A stretch of 64,000 bases of DNA from Psychrobacter aestuarii (GTDB taxonomy: Bacteria > Pseudomonadota > Gammaproteobacteria > Pseudomonadales > Moraxellaceae), in the NCBI RefSeq assembly GCF_904846035.1, contig NZ_CAJGYT010000001.1:248001-312000 (forward strand), read 5' to 3'. The notes below the pieces were generated by a model. It saw only the letters and a list, made by a program, of their open reading frames with translations. It was not told the origin of the DNA and made no database searches. This document shows positions 10,201 to 19,874 of the stretch, in pieces (position 1 is the stretch's first letter; the number at the start of each line of letters is the position of its first letter). Made by a program: the position numbers and the translations under genes.

Positions 10201-11143
10201 AAACGCCTTAACCGAACAAATAACAACCGTTACGCAGGCACAAAAGACCCAAGAAACTGTGTTTCAAAATGCGCTTTGCGATTCTGATTTTGCGGATGAA
10301 GCAGCATTTATTAAAGCGCGCCTGCCGATGGATGAGCGTAACCGCCTAAAGTCTGCGCAAGCCCATATCGACTATGCGTTAAAACAAGCGCAAGTACTCG
10401 TCGATGAGCTGACGCATACGCTGGCTGAGACAACCGCAAACCCAGCCACGACGGAAGATAGAGACACCCTTGCTCACAAGCACCGTGCGGCGCAAGCCGA
10501 CGTTACCCAGTATGCAGAGCACATGGGCGCAATCAGTCAACAGCTCAAAGACAATGACGCCAAAAAGATAAGCCAGCAAACCCAGCTGTCTGCCATGGCC
10601 ACCCAAAAGGCGGCGCTGGATATATGGCTACAGCTGTATAAGCTGATTGGCTCAGCCGATGGTAAAAAATACCGCACCTTTGCGCAAGGATTGACCTTTG
10701 ACATTATGATTGGGCACGCCAACAAGCAGCTGTATAAAATGAGTAGCCGCTATCTACTCACCCGCGACGACGAAAAACCGCTGGAGCTGAACGTCATTGA
10801 CAACCACCAAGGCGGCGAGATTCGCAGCACCAAAAACCTATCGGGCGGCGAAGGTTTTATCATCAGTTTGGCGCTCGCGCTCGGACTGTCGCAGATGGCA
10901 AGTCAAAATATCCGCGTGGATTCACTGTTTTTGGATGAAGGTTTTGGCACACTCGATGAAGAATCTTTAGACATTGCCCTAGACACACTGACCAGCTTGC
11001 AGCAAGAAGGCAAACTTATCGGCGTCATCTCGCACATACAGGCGCTCAAAGACCGCATTTTGACACAGATTAAAGTCGAAAAGCGCTCAGGCGGCTTTAG
11101 TCGTATTGAAGGCGCAGGCTGTGCGCAGGTGGCTGGCGGGTAG
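7226..11143 (+). CDS. sbcC: Exonuclease subunit SbcC (Rad50-type SMC ATPase)
   Basis: ATPase half of SbcCD. The 1305-residue protein has the Rad50 architecture. Walker A is TGQTGAGKTT near residue 35. Two very long Gln/Ala/Asp-rich coiled coils flank a zinc hook with the CPLCGAHEHP motif near residue 610. The C-terminal head carries the signature LSGGEGFIISLALALGLS and the Walker B LFLDEGFGTLDEES. Length is above E. coli SbcC (1048) because of longer coiled coils. The high density of CAG/GCG codons in the coils opens many false reading frames on the other strand. Confidence 0.93.
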   Translation: MRLIELRLKNLNSLKGEWHIDFADPAFVNEGIFAITGQTGAGKTTILDAICLALYGETPRINSISKSSNEVMTRQTAECFAEVVIDLNGSHYRCRWGQRRAYNKADGNLQDATHEIAKLKHDDSSAEGVLLESSLKHTKNKIIELTGMDFQQFTRSILLAQGSFSAFLKAKADERADILEKITGTDIYATISKHVHEKKRAEEDKLKALQSVLEGLQLLDVDTERQLSADLQDYQHRQQGAQQTLKTLSEQLAWLDTVDALQEKLQSAQHDLQQAKRADQDFVADAARLDAATKALEIDSQYSQLTHTRTQLAQLSAEAAQMAHDLPEQQSRTQHAKAQLSAQQNKRNAAENALQSALPQIAAARKLDNEMTQQRYTLAETNSRHDTLQTDVETLRQTLTTYQQTLDDKQNQLGALTSKLAHAGELTQLDSDITNFDNQCSRLKSLLQQNATLADDKTRHTQQLDEQQSAFDKQQQQQAQLTARHSDAQTHINELQQSQDALTEVHAVAQMRVLLEHIDQTSYQLTQLYFHTEQRQTLTVQHAQNEEESAQLSEALAQVQARIDDINQEIDASKDKRQDKHNQLQLQQKVAALEHYIAELKDGHPCPLCGAHEHPYRNAHPNLVADSENMQLQQRIDTLDAHIAKCTADVTAATIEQAGKQSTLTGIHTQQEKIQAQIEQHASAIAALMDTLMPSARDRAQITSQTADTSTDPIDPLLQTLVQTLRHTEHDRDALTHIATSKDKLGAIKTRIKQDLVHYDELGARLTSARQTLTTIEASQHALASTLSQYQADISITNSALSAVNHQLAANFVELKTLQSDIVQRLHVYEGIDYQASARATLQRAEQDMQPLADSIDNERALSEADYHPHLEILREQRRALIALKQQFAEDQAAQHSLQSELERLRTHIDNKNAQLDKDAATLAQLAQTITERSDTLARLHKERTQAFAPTDIDAAERELRDTLTQAQEAQSSAQRQLDTAEHSTQQLITRQNALTEQITTVTQAQKTQETVFQNALCDSDFADEAAFIKARLPMDERNRLKSAQAHIDYALKQAQVLVDELTHTLAETTANPATTEDRDTLAHKHRAAQADVTQYAEHMGAISQQLKDNDAKKISQQTQLSAMATQKAALDIWLQLYKLIGSADGKKYRTFAQGLTFDIMIGHANKQLYKMSSRYLLTRDDEKPLELNVIDNHQGGEIRSTKNLSGGEGFIISLALALGLSQMASQNIRVDSLFLDEGFGTLDEESLDIALDTLTSLQQEGKLIGVISHIQALKDRILTQIKVEKRSGGFSRIEGAGCAQVAGG

Positions 11144-11218
11144 CTGGAGACATTTAGGTTTTTGAGAGTACACATCCACTGTTAACAATGGTTATGATTA
11201 CCCGTTAAACATCGTCAT

Positions 11219-11252
11219 AAAAAAAGCCCATGAATCGTCATGGGCTTTTTTG
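11219..11252. terminator. Bidirectional terminator between sbcC and the glutamate dehydrogenase gene
   Basis: AAAAAAGCCCATGA / TCATGGGCTTTTTT with a 4-base loop. A-run on one side and T-run on the other serve both convergent genes. Confidence 0.88.
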
Positions 11253-11270
11253 TACATCAATGGGGTCGGT

Positions 11271-14200
11271 TTACTTGGTAATCAGACCACTGATTTCACT
11301 CATCAATACCGACAAGGTCGATAGACTGATGACGTCCTCATCATTGCTGCTGAGCTTATACATGTCCGCAGTCATCTCTTCAATCTGTGCGGCATGACGC
11401 TCTTGCCATTCTGCAAAGGCAGCTTTGGCATCAGGTTGTGACAACACACCATCCATCAACAGACGCAGGCTGCGTGACAGCTCATTGACGAGCGCGTGAC
11501 GCGCGCGGCGGTCCCAGTAGTCGTTTTGTGGCAACTGGGCGATGTTGTCAATCATCCAATCAAGCTGTAGCACTTGGTACGCTTTAAAGTACAGCGCTGC
11601 AATCTCATCGACAGGACGCTCGTACTGCTCGGCGAGTAGTGCTGCATCCAGCGCATCCACACGGTATGGCAATACCGCAAACAGCGCCGCATCATCTTCA
11701 GACAAGCCATCAGCACGCAAGGCATTTGTGTCTTCTTGCAAGTAGTCAGCGAACTGCTGCTCAACAAAACCGCCCGCTTGGGTCAAGCGCTCAACGCTTG
11801 CGCCAAAGCGCTCAATCATATCCGCTACTTGTAGTTTTTGTCCAAAGGTATTGATGAACCACACCACACCGCGCTCAAGCACATCACGCAGACGCAGCTC
11901 AAGCTCTAGTAGCAAGGTTGCATCGACTTGATTGTCTAGGGCTTCTAGCTGTACCCACGCTTCGGTGACATTGAACACATCACGGGTGATGGCGTATGCA
12001 CGGATGATGGTGGCAAGCGATTGATCCGTTTCCTCATAGAGACGGAACAGCGCTTCGATGCCCAGACGGTTGACCACACTGTTGGTCAAGTAGGTGCTGA
12101 TAATCTCACGATGCAAGCGGTGCTCAGTCATCTCATCAAAGAAGCGACCGACCAGCTCATCTGGGAAGTACTTACGCAGCTCGTTGATGAAGTATGGATC
12201 ATCTGGCAAGTCAGAAGACAATAAGTTGTCATAGACCCACATCTTACCGTAAGCGAGTACCACCGCCAGTTCAGGGTTGGTCAAGCCAGTGCCTGCTTTT
12301 TGGCGCTTGGCAATCTCTTCATCCGATGGCAAGTATTCAATCGCACGATCAAGGCGCTGCTCAGACTCTAGGAGCTGAATAAAGCGCTGATGGTCGCTTA
12401 GGTTTGCCGAAGCACGGATATGACTCAGCTCAATCGCTTGTGGCTGCAAGTAGTTTTGGCGCAGTACCAATTCAGCAACGGTATCGGTCATGCTCTCAAG
12501 CAGCTCATTACGCTGTTTTAACGTCATGTCGCCTTGCTCAACCACTTTACCGAGCAAGATTTTGATATTGACTTCGTGGTCAGAGCAGTTGACGCCGCCT
12601 GAGTTGTCAATTGCATCGGTATACACGCGGCCGCCTTTTTGTGCGTATTCGATACGCCCTTGCTGCGTCAGACCAAGGTTACCACCCTCGCCGATGACCG
12701 CTGCGCGCAGCTCATTGCCGTTGACACGTACGGCATCGTTGGCACGGTCGCCTACGTCTGCGTGCGTCTCGTTCACGCTCTTCACATAAGTACCGATACC
12801 GCCGTTCCAGATCAAGTCAACAGGCGCTTTTAGCAAGGCACTGATCAGCTCATTTGGCGTTAGGCTGTCGGCAGTGATGTCAAATGCCGCTTTCATCTCT
12901 TCGGTGATGGCAATGCTCTTGTCTTTACGAGAGAAGATGCCGCCGCCTGCACTGATAAGTGCGCTGTCGTAGTCTTCCCAAGTCGAGCGTGGCAAGGCAA
13001 ACAGACGCTCGCGCTCAGCGTATGAGCTTTGGGTATCTGGTGTTGGGTCAATAAAGATGTGCATGTGGTTAAATGCAGCAACCAGCTTGGTATGCGTTGA
13101 TAGCAACAAGCCATTACCGAACACATCGCCGCTCATGTCACCAATACCGACAACGGTAAAGTCATCACGGGTTTGGATGTCCATGCCGCGCATACGGAAG
13201 TGACGCTTGACCGACTCCCACGCACCGCGTGCCGTGATACCCATCGCTTTGTGGTCATAACCGACCGAGCCACCAGAGGCGAACGCATCATCGAGCCAGA
13301 AATTGTATTCTGCAGCCAAGGCGTTTGCGATGTCTGAGAAGGTTGCAGTGCCTTTATCGGCAGCAACGACCAAGTACGGGTCATCTTCGTCATGACGCAC
13401 GGTGTTGGCTGGCGGGACGATGGTACCGTCAACGATGTTGTCTGTCACATCGAGCATACCGCGTAGGAATGTCTGATAGCAGGCAATACCTTCGGCTTGG
13501 AATGCATCACGACCGTCTGCCATAGTCTTGGTCTTGACGATAAAGCCACCTTTAGAACCAACAGGAACGATAACCGCGTTTTTGACCATCTGTGCTTTGA
13601 CCAGACCCAAAACTTCAGTACGGAAATCTTCCATACGATCTGACCAGCGCAGACCACCGCGAGCGACCTTGCCGCCACGTAGATGCACCGCTTCAACGCG
13701 TGGCGAGTAAACAAAGATTTCAAACATGGGCTTTGGTTTTGGCAAGTTTGGAATGTCTGCCGCGCAGAATTTGAACGACAAGCGGTCTTTACGCTCGCCT
13801 TCTTCAGTACGCTGATAGAAGTTGGTACGTACCATTGCATTGATAAGGTCTAAGTACCAACGCAAGATGCGGTCTTCATCAAGGCTGTCCACTTTAGCCA
13901 GTGCCGCGGTGATTTTTGCTTCGATATTTTTGGTTTTTTCTTGACGCTCATCATCACCGTGCGCAGGGTTCATGCGCGCATCGAACAAATCGCACAATGC
14001 CACACTGATGTCGCTGTTCTTAACGACCGTTTGCTGGATATAAGTGCCTGAGAATGGCGCGCGGGCTTGTTGCATATAGCGCGACAAGGCGCGTAACACG
14101 ACCACGTCATACGTATCAAGCTTCGTTGTGAGTACCAATTCGTTAAAGCTGTCACTTTCAATCAAGCCTGTCCAAATGTTGCGCAAGCTTTCTTCAAATT

Positions 14201-16115
14201 GACCACGTACCACGCGCATATCGACGGTATCGACGTGTTGCAAGGTCAGCTCGTACTCTTGCATCCAAACAGGATGCTCTGGCAAATCAAACTCATACGT
14301 CTGCGCTGAAACGACCGAGACACCAAAGTTTTCAAGAATTGGCAGTACTTTTGACAAAATAACAGGCTGATTCAGACCATACAGCTTGAGGTGCAACTGA
14401 TTGCTGGCATCGCCAGTGGACTGATACAGATGCCAAATCAGACCGTTGTTTTCGTCCAATTTTGCAAGGCGCTTGGTGTCTTCAATCGCAGTACGCGTAT
14501 CAAAATGCTCTTTATACGCGGCAGGGATATAGTTCAAAAAGCGGCGATTTAAAATGTTCGCTTGCTGCTCGCCGACATTGTCCAGCAGCATTTTTTGATA
14601 ATGGTCGGTCCACGACTGCATCAGTGCGGTCAGTTTTTGCTCAAGCAGCGCGGTGTCGACCTCTTTTACTTCACCTGGCACGGTGCGAACGTGTACGTGG
14701 ACGCGCGCGTGATCAGATTCGTTAAATTCTGTGGTAAAGCCTGATGACGTACCGCCGTAAGCGTCTTTAAGTAGGTTTTGTACTTTGATACGCAGTTCAG
14801 TGTTGAACTTATCACGTGGGATATACACCAAGCACGATACAAAACGCTGATAGTGGTCAACACGGCTAAACAAGCGCAAGCTCTTCTTGTCTTGCAGCTG
14901 GGTGATACCAGATACCACAGGGTACAGCTCTTCGATGCTGGCTTGGAACAAGTCATCACGTGGCAAGGTGTTAATCACGTGCATCATTTTGTGATACGCA
15001 TGACCGTCACGTGGCAATTCAGCCAATGTCATGATTTTGTTGGCTTTTTCGCGCAGTAGCGGGATTTGCTGGACGCTGAGCTGATAGGCTTGTGAGGTGA
15101 ACAGACCGATAAAGCGGTATTCGCCGACCAGTTTGCCATTGTCATCAAACTTGTGAATGCCCAAAAAGTCCATGTAAACAGGACGGTGTACAGGAGACAC
15201 ACGGCTTGATTTTGACAGCATCAATACGCGAGGCTCGGTAAGCAGGCGCTTTAACACCGTTGGCAGTTTGCTAAAGCTCTCAGACAATACGTCTTCTTCA
15301 GAGCCGCGCAACAGACCCAAACCGCTGTTACCGATGGCGTATAGGTTCAAATCGGTGTTTGCGTCAAGGTTGCCACCGACTTCTATACGCTCGCCGCCTT
15401 CTAAGCGGTATTCGCGGTAGCCCAAAAAGATAAAGTGGTCATCTAAAATCCAGTCCAAGAACGCTTGGATTTCTTCTTTAGAATAAAATACTTCAGGCAA
15501 TGGTTTATTGGCAAGCTCGCCTTTTAGGTCAATCAGACGGTTACGCATCTGCTTCCAATCGCCAACCACAGTATCTAGGGTGTCGATTTTATCGAGCAAA
15601 ATCTGGCGCAGCGCTGGCAAGTCTGCATTGTCTTGATACGCGATTTCGCAATGGATAAGTGATAAGTGACTGGTGTTACTCTCTTCCACGCGGCTTAGCT
15701 TTTCGATACCGCCATTGTCGTCGCGCTGGACGTTGATGATGGTGTTGTAGGTACGATGGACATCAATACCTTGGGCTTCAAGGCTCATAAGTAACGTATC
15801 GACCAAGAACGGACGGTCATACGCCACCATCTGGATGACAGTGTGTGAACTGTGAAAGTGCTGCTCTTCGGCAATCGGATTTATGATTTTTAATTGTGGT
15901 TTGCTGCCGTCGTAGGCTTTTAGCATCGTAAAGTGATGCAGCGCCATACCAGCAAGGTCTGCATTATCGATTTTTTCAGCGATTTCTTCATGCAGAGGAT
16001 GATAATAGTTATGGATAAAATGATCTAATAGCGACTTGTCTTCTTGTACATAGCTTGTGGCAATATCGCTAATCTGACCAATACGCTCTTTTGTGATACT
16101 AAGAGAGTTGGGCAT
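11271..16115 (-). CDS. gdhB: NAD-specific glutamate dehydrogenase, large (about 180 kDa) type
   Basis: Catabolic NAD-dependent deamination of glutamate to 2-oxoglutarate. The 1614-residue length is characteristic of the large GDH-180 class found in Pseudomonas and relatives. The catalytic block is at about residues 815-860 (GGLRWSDRMEDFRTEVLGLV, then KNAVIVPVGSKGGF) and the NAD-binding part follows (GIGDMSGDVFGNG). The long N-terminal region holds ACT-like regulatory repeats. The frame extends 30 codons upstream, but the ATG at 16115 is preceded by AAGGGA at suitable spacing and begins the family-typical N-terminus MPNSLSITKERI. The gene is alone on its strand and convergent with sbcC. The symbol follows Pseudomonas usage. 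Confidence 0.92.
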   Translation of the reverse strand: MPNSLSITKERIGQISDIATSYVQEDKSLLDHFIHNYYHPLHEEIAEKIDNADLAGMALHHFTMLKAYDGSKPQLKIINPIAEEQHFHSSHTVIQMVAYDRPFLVDTLLMSLEAQGIDVHRTYNTIINVQRDDNGGIEKLSRVEESNTSHLSLIHCEIAYQDNADLPALRQILLDKIDTLDTVVGDWKQMRNRLIDLKGELANKPLPEVFYSKEEIQAFLDWILDDHFIFLGYREYRLEGGERIEVGGNLDANTDLNLYAIGNSGLGLLRGSEEDVLSESFSKLPTVLKRLLTEPRVLMLSKSSRVSPVHRPVYMDFLGIHKFDDNGKLVGEYRFIGLFTSQAYQLSVQQIPLLREKANKIMTLAELPRDGHAYHKMMHVINTLPRDDLFQASIEELYPVVSGITQLQDKKSLRLFSRVDHYQRFVSCLVYIPRDKFNTELRIKVQNLLKDAYGGTSSGFTTEFNESDHARVHVHVRTVPGEVKEVDTALLEQKLTALMQSWTDHYQKMLLDNVGEQQANILNRRFLNYIPAAYKEHFDTRTAIEDTKRLAKLDENNGLIWHLYQSTGDASNQLHLKLYGLNQPVILSKVLPILENFGVSVVSAQTYEFDLPEHPVWMQEYELTLQHVDTVDMRVVRGQFEESLRNIWTGLIESDSFNELVLTTKLDTYDVVVLRALSRYMQQARAPFSGTYIQQTVVKNSDISVALCDLFDARMNPAHGDDERQEKTKNIEAKITAALAKVDSLDEDRILRWYLDLINAMVRTNFYQRTEEGERKDRLSFKFCAADIPNLPKPKPMFEIFVYSPRVEAVHLRGGKVARGGLRWSDRMEDFRTEVLGLVKAQMVKNAVIVPVGSKGGFIVKTKTMADGRDAFQAEGIACYQTFLRGMLDVTDNIVDGTIVPPANTVRHDEDDPYLVVAADKGTATFSDIANALAAEYNFWLDDAFASGGSVGYDHKAMGITARGAWESVKRHFRMRGMDIQTRDDFTVVGIGDMSGDVFGNGLLLSTHTKLVAAFNHMHIFIDPTPDTQSSYAERERLFALPRSTWEDYDSALISAGGGIFSRKDKSIAITEEMKAAFDITADSLTPNELISALLKAPVDLIWNGGIGTYVKSVNETHADVGDRANDAVRVNGNELRAAVIGEGGNLGLTQQGRIEYAQKGGRVYTDAIDNSGGVNCSDHEVNIKILLGKVVEQGDMTLKQRNELLESMTDTVAELVLRQNYLQPQAIELSHIRASANLSDHQRFIQLLESEQRLDRAIEYLPSDEEIAKRQKAGTGLTNPELAVVLAYGKMWVYDNLLSSDLPDDPYFINELRKYFPDELVGRFFDEMTEHRLHREIISTYLTNSVVNRLGIEALFRLYEETDQSLATIIRAYAITRDVFNVTEAWVQLEALDNQVDATLLLELELRLRDVLERGVVWFINTFGQKLQVADMIERFGASVERLTQAGGFVEQQFADYLQEDTNALRADGLSEDDAALFAVLPYRVDALDAALLAEQYERPVDEIAALYFKAYQVLQLDWMIDNIAQLPQNDYWDRRARHALVNELSRSLRLLMDGVLSQPDAKAAFAEWQERHAAQIEEMTADMYKLSSNDEDVISLSTLSVLMSEISGLITK

Positions 16116-16747
16116 AGGTTTGTCCCTTTTATAAACGTGTTTTTTGAATTTAAGCGTGTACGAAGTAATAAAATTATTGTGAGTATTATGAAATAGCAAT
16201 GCCAAGAGCGCGTCCTAGCCGCCCCCTCGTCTACCATCATGAATCCTATCACCAGCGACTTTATTAACTAATCATTTATTAACCTAATAAATTGTAACGC
16301 AGCCATCTGACTAAAACATACAAAATCATTTCATCAATGGCGAATCGGTCGATAACCTTTACGAATATGTCTATACATACCGCGTGCATCAACCAGATGA
16401 CGCCCATTATACGCTTACCCTCGCCTGATTTTCATCTCTAGATTGGCATATTTTTATGCCCATTCACAAAACATGTCACAAAAACACAAGATTTATGCAA
16501 GATTCTGCACAAAGCCATCGATTGCGCCAAATTCAGGACGCTGAGTGCGCCTAAAAACAAGTACAACTGGTTTTCTTATGCCGTCGATGCTACTCACGGT
16601 AATACGCATAGTAATTGACGCCCGTTTTTTGTTAGAATAGTCGCGCACACGCATGACCATCGGTCGTGCGCTTTACTTTATTATTCATTATGAATGCATC
16701 ACGCTCGCCTTGTGCGAGGGATTTAATACTAAGGAATAACACACAGC
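16116..16747. other. Intergenic region between divergent gdhB and purD
   Basis: 632 bases, AT-rich near gdhB, holding the two divergent promoters. The sequence AAGGAATAAC ahead of the purD ATG is its ribosome binding site. I see no RNA gene, riboswitch, terminator or reading frame worth calling, and no convincing promoter pair. Confidence 0.5.
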
Positions 16748-18043
16748 ATGAATATTTTGGTGATTGGTTCAGGTGGTCGTGAGCACGCTTTGGCTTGGCA
16801 ATGTGCAAAAGATGCAGACGTCAAGCAAGTCTATGTAGCGCCAGGCAACGCAGGTACAGCGCTGGAAGCCAAGTGCCAAAACGTCACGCTTGACTCAGAT
16901 GAGCACGCGGCAGTGATTGCGTTTTGTCAAAACAACGACATTGACTTGGTCATCGTTGGTCCAGAAGCACCACTGGTTGCAGGCATTATTGATGCTTGCC
17001 GTGACGCGGGTATCAAGGCTTGGGGACCGACCGCTTACTGCGCGCAGCTAGAAGGCTCAAAGACCTTTGCCAAAGAGTTCATGCAAAAAAACAACATCCC
17101 AACCGCAGCTTATCAAGGCTTTACTGATGCCAGCCAAGCCAAAGACTACGTAAGCGAGCAAGGCGCGCCTATCGTGATTAAAGCGGATGGTCTTGCCGCA
17201 GGTAAAGGCGTGATTGTCGCAGAAACCATTGAAGACGCGCACGCTGCGATTGATGATATGCTGGCGGGTAATAAATTCGGCGATGCAGGCAGCCGCGTCG
17301 TGGTTGAGCAGTTTTTGACAGGCGAAGAAGCCAGCTTTATTTGCATGATTGATGGCGATAATGTCTTGCCAATGGCAACCAGCCAAGACCACAAGCGCGC
17401 CTATGAAGGCGACACCGGTCCCAATACTGGCGGCATGGGTGCGTACTCACCTGCGCCAGTTGTCACCCAAGATGTGTATGACAAAGTCATGAGCCAAGTC
17501 ATCCATCCTGTCGTTGACGCCATGAAAGCCGAAGGTCATCCGTACACAGGCTTCTTGTACGCAGGGTTGATGATTGATGACAGCGGCAATCCTTTTGTGA
17601 TTGAGTTTAACTGCCGCTTTGGCGATCCAGAAACGCAGCCTGTCCTTATGCGATTGCAATCGTCAATGGCAAAACTGGTCGCCCAAGGCGTAGACGGCAA
17701 CTTGCCAAGCCAAGCACAATGGGACAGCCGTACCGCCCTTGGTATCGTTATGGCATCAAAAGGCTATCCTGAAACCTCGTCAAAAGGCGATGTCATCACA
17801 GGCTTGCCAGAGGCAGACGCGGACAGCAATGTCAAAGTATTCCACGCAGGCACAGCACGCAATGACGATGATGCTATCGTTACCAGTGGCGGGCGCGTCT
17901 TGTGTGTGACTGCCCTTGCCGACACCATCTCAGGCGCGCAGCAAGCCGCCTTAGTCACCACGGGCGCCATCTCGTTTGACGGCGCGCAGTATCGCCGCGA
18001 TATTGGGCATCATGCTATCGCTCGTGAAAACGGTAGCAAGTAG
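16748..18043 (+). CDS. purD: Phosphoribosylamine-glycine ligase
   Basis: Second step of purine biosynthesis: ATP-dependent joining of glycine to 5-phosphoribosylamine. 431 residues, as expected (E. coli 429). The N-terminal MNILVIGSGGREHALAW motif, the ATP-grasp block (APIVIKADGLAAGKGV) and the metal-binding EFNCRFGDPETQ motif are all visible. A good ribosome binding site (AAGGAATAAC) precedes the start. It stands alone, not next to purH. Confidence 0.95.
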   Translation: MNILVIGSGGREHALAWQCAKDADVKQVYVAPGNAGTALEAKCQNVTLDSDEHAAVIAFCQNNDIDLVIVGPEAPLVAGIIDACRDAGIKAWGPTAYCAQLEGSKTFAKEFMQKNNIPTAAYQGFTDASQAKDYVSEQGAPIVIKADGLAAGKGVIVAETIEDAHAAIDDMLAGNKFGDAGSRVVVEQFLTGEEASFICMIDGDNVLPMATSQDHKRAYEGDTGPNTGGMGAYSPAPVVTQDVYDKVMSQVIHPVVDAMKAEGHPYTGFLYAGLMIDDSGNPFVIEFNCRFGDPETQPVLMRLQSSMAKLVAQGVDGNLPSQAQWDSRTALGIVMASKGYPETSSKGDVITGLPEADADSNVKVFHAGTARNDDDAIVTSGGRVLCVTALADTISGAQQAALVTTGAISFDGAQYRRDIGHHAIARENGSK

Positions 18044-18312
18044 CGCTTCTTTTAAATTGACCTTGATGCGCTATTGACTGTGATTACAGCGATAGTGCGT
18101 CCATCGCGCTTCTAAGATATATACAAATTCCTAAGGTCTGGCACGTCAGTGCTGGGCCCTTTTGTTCTTTTATACTTTGCAATCTACCGTATATCAAACC
18201 GTTACCATGTCTCTTAAGACTGTCACGCTTTCTATGGTACAATTTTATACCGAATACGCTTATTTCTTGGTATTGTCGGTCTTAGACCTGCAAGTCATTA
18301 CTCACTTAATAA

Positions 18313-19728
18313 ATGATTATATCTATGACATACGATACGTCTAAATCCCTTAACAAGAAAAAATCAATCGACAACTTAAAGACCTCAGGCTTTGAGCGCC
18401 GTCTATCGATTGCCAAAACCTCGTTAAATATTGGTCGTCGTTGGGCTGGTAATAGCGTCTCTGGTATGTTCATGGACAAGCAAGCCCGCGCTGCCCGTAA
18501 CCAAGCATTTATGGAAACCCAAGCCAACTATATGGCAGAAGAGCTGGGCAAATTAAAAGGCTCTGTCGTTAAAATTGGGCAAATGCTGGCGATGTATGGT
18601 GAGCATATTTTGCCGCCTGAGATTACCCGCGCCCTACACACCCTAAATGACGATACCGCCACCCTCAATTGGTCAAAAATCGAAGAAACCCTTGCACACA
18701 CTTTGGGTGATAAGCTGCACGAGCTGGACATCAACCCTGAGCCAATTGGTACCGCTTCACTGGCGCAAGTACACCGCGCTACCGTCAAAAGCACGGGTGA
18801 AGAGGTCGTTCTAAAGATTCAATACCCTGGTGTGGCTGATGCCATCGACTCTGACTTGGCGCTATTCAAGCACATGCTGAGAGTGAGCAACATCGTACCG
18901 CAAACGCGCGCCCTTGAAGCGTGGTTTGAAGAGATTCGTGACTTGCTGCATCACGAGGTCGATTACGAGGCTGAGGCAGCAACGACTGAGCGTTTTTATG
19001 AGCGCCTAAAAGAGGATGCGCGCTATGTCGTACCGAAAATCAATCGCCATTATTCCAGTAGCCGCCTTTTATGCATGAGCTACGAAGCAGGCGTCAGCGT
19101 CACCAACCCTACCCTACAAAACTTGTCTGACGAGCGCCTGAACCGTATTGGACAAGCAGCTATTGAAATCATCATGCAAGAGATTTTTGTATGGGGTGAG
19201 ATGCAGACTGACCCAAATTTTGGCAATTATTTGGTACGCGTCGCCGATGATGAAGACGGCACAGACAAGTTGGTATTGCTTGATTTTGGCGCTATTCGCC
19301 AATTCGATGATGCGCTATTAACCATTGCACGCAATCTTCTGCTCGCAGGCTATAATCATGATCATGACGCCATGGCACGTGCCATGACAGGTTATGACTT
19401 TTTTGACACCATGAGCCCCAAAGTAAAAAGTGATGTGGCAAACTTGTTTTTGCTTGCTACCGAACCCTTTAGTGCCCCTGAGTGTAACCCTGATATTCCA
19501 GCGGACTGCTTAGATGATCAGGAGCGTTATATCTGGGCAAACAGCGTATTACATTCGCGCCTTGCTGAGACAGCACGACAAGCCATGCAGTCATTTGAAT
19601 TCAATCTGCCGCCAAAAGAATTTATGTTTATTAGCCGAAAATTCATTGGCGCGTACACCTTTTTAACGGTAATCAACGCACATACGGATTCTAAACGCCT
19701 TGTGAAGCCGTTCCTACCTGCTATTTAA
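18313..19728 (+). CDS. ABC1/UbiB-family atypical kinase-like protein
   Basis: Member of the AarF/ABC1/UbiB/COQ8 family, linked in other organisms to ubiquinone biosynthesis or lipid handling. The substrate of this copy is unknown. Family motifs: GSVVKIGQMLAMYG (the KxGQ motif) near residue 80, the Ala-rich loop GTASLAQVHRA, the catalytic lysine in VVLKIQYPG, and LVLLDFGAIRQF corresponding to DFG. At 471 residues it lacks the C-terminal membrane anchors of E. coli UbiB (546), so it is the soluble COQ8-like kind and probably not UbiB itself. The ATG at 18325 is an alternative start; neither has a clear ribosome binding site. A terminator follows. Confidence 0.82.
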   Translation: MIISMTYDTSKSLNKKKSIDNLKTSGFERRLSIAKTSLNIGRRWAGNSVSGMFMDKQARAARNQAFMETQANYMAEELGKLKGSVVKIGQMLAMYGEHILPPEITRALHTLNDDTATLNWSKIEETLAHTLGDKLHELDINPEPIGTASLAQVHRATVKSTGEEVVLKIQYPGVADAIDSDLALFKHMLRVSNIVPQTRALEAWFEEIRDLLHHEVDYEAEAATTERFYERLKEDARYVVPKINRHYSSSRLLCMSYEAGVSVTNPTLQNLSDERLNRIGQAAIEIIMQEIFVWGEMQTDPNFGNYLVRVADDEDGTDKLVLLDFGAIRQFDDALLTIARNLLLAGYNHDHDAMARAMTGYDFFDTMSPKVKSDVANLFLLATEPFSAPECNPDIPADCLDDQERYIWANSVLHSRLAETARQAMQSFEFNLPPKEFMFISRKFIGAYTFLTVINAHTDSKRLVKPFLPAI

Positions 19729-19753
19729 TCTATAATTGTAAGCTTAATTTTTT

Positions 19754-19778
19754 GACCGCTCTTTAGGAGCGGTTTTTT
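19754..19778 (+). terminator. Rho-independent terminator after the ABC1-like gene
   Basis: Stem ACCGCTC / GAGCGGT with a 5-base loop, then TTTTTT. Confidence 0.85.
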
Positions 19779-19796
19779 GGTGTTTATTTCTACTTG

Positions 19797-19874
19797 CTTA
19801 GGCTATTTTTATTTAGTGTCAAGTGTTGCGAACACTGAGATTATTTTTCGCCTTATTTTTGCTTAGGCTATTTT
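19797..19874. repeat. Paired copies of a short intergenic motif around a palindrome
   Basis: CTTAGGCTATTTT occurs at 19797 and again at 19862. Between them lies a perfect hairpin AGTGTT-GCG-AACACT (19822-19836). The second copy provides the stop codon of the TrmB-like gene on the minus strand. The same 13-mer recurs at 28476, 47881 and 49389. Confidence 0.6.

Noticed and set aside
8139..10725. Many antisense reading frames opposite sbcC
   Set aside because: They are Ser/Cys/Ala-rich translations of the coiled-coil codons (CAG, GCG) in the wrong frame, with no family features.
16615..16638. TTGACG and TAGAAT upstream of purD as a promoter
   Set aside because: The spacer is only 12 bases, too short for a sigma-70 promoter.
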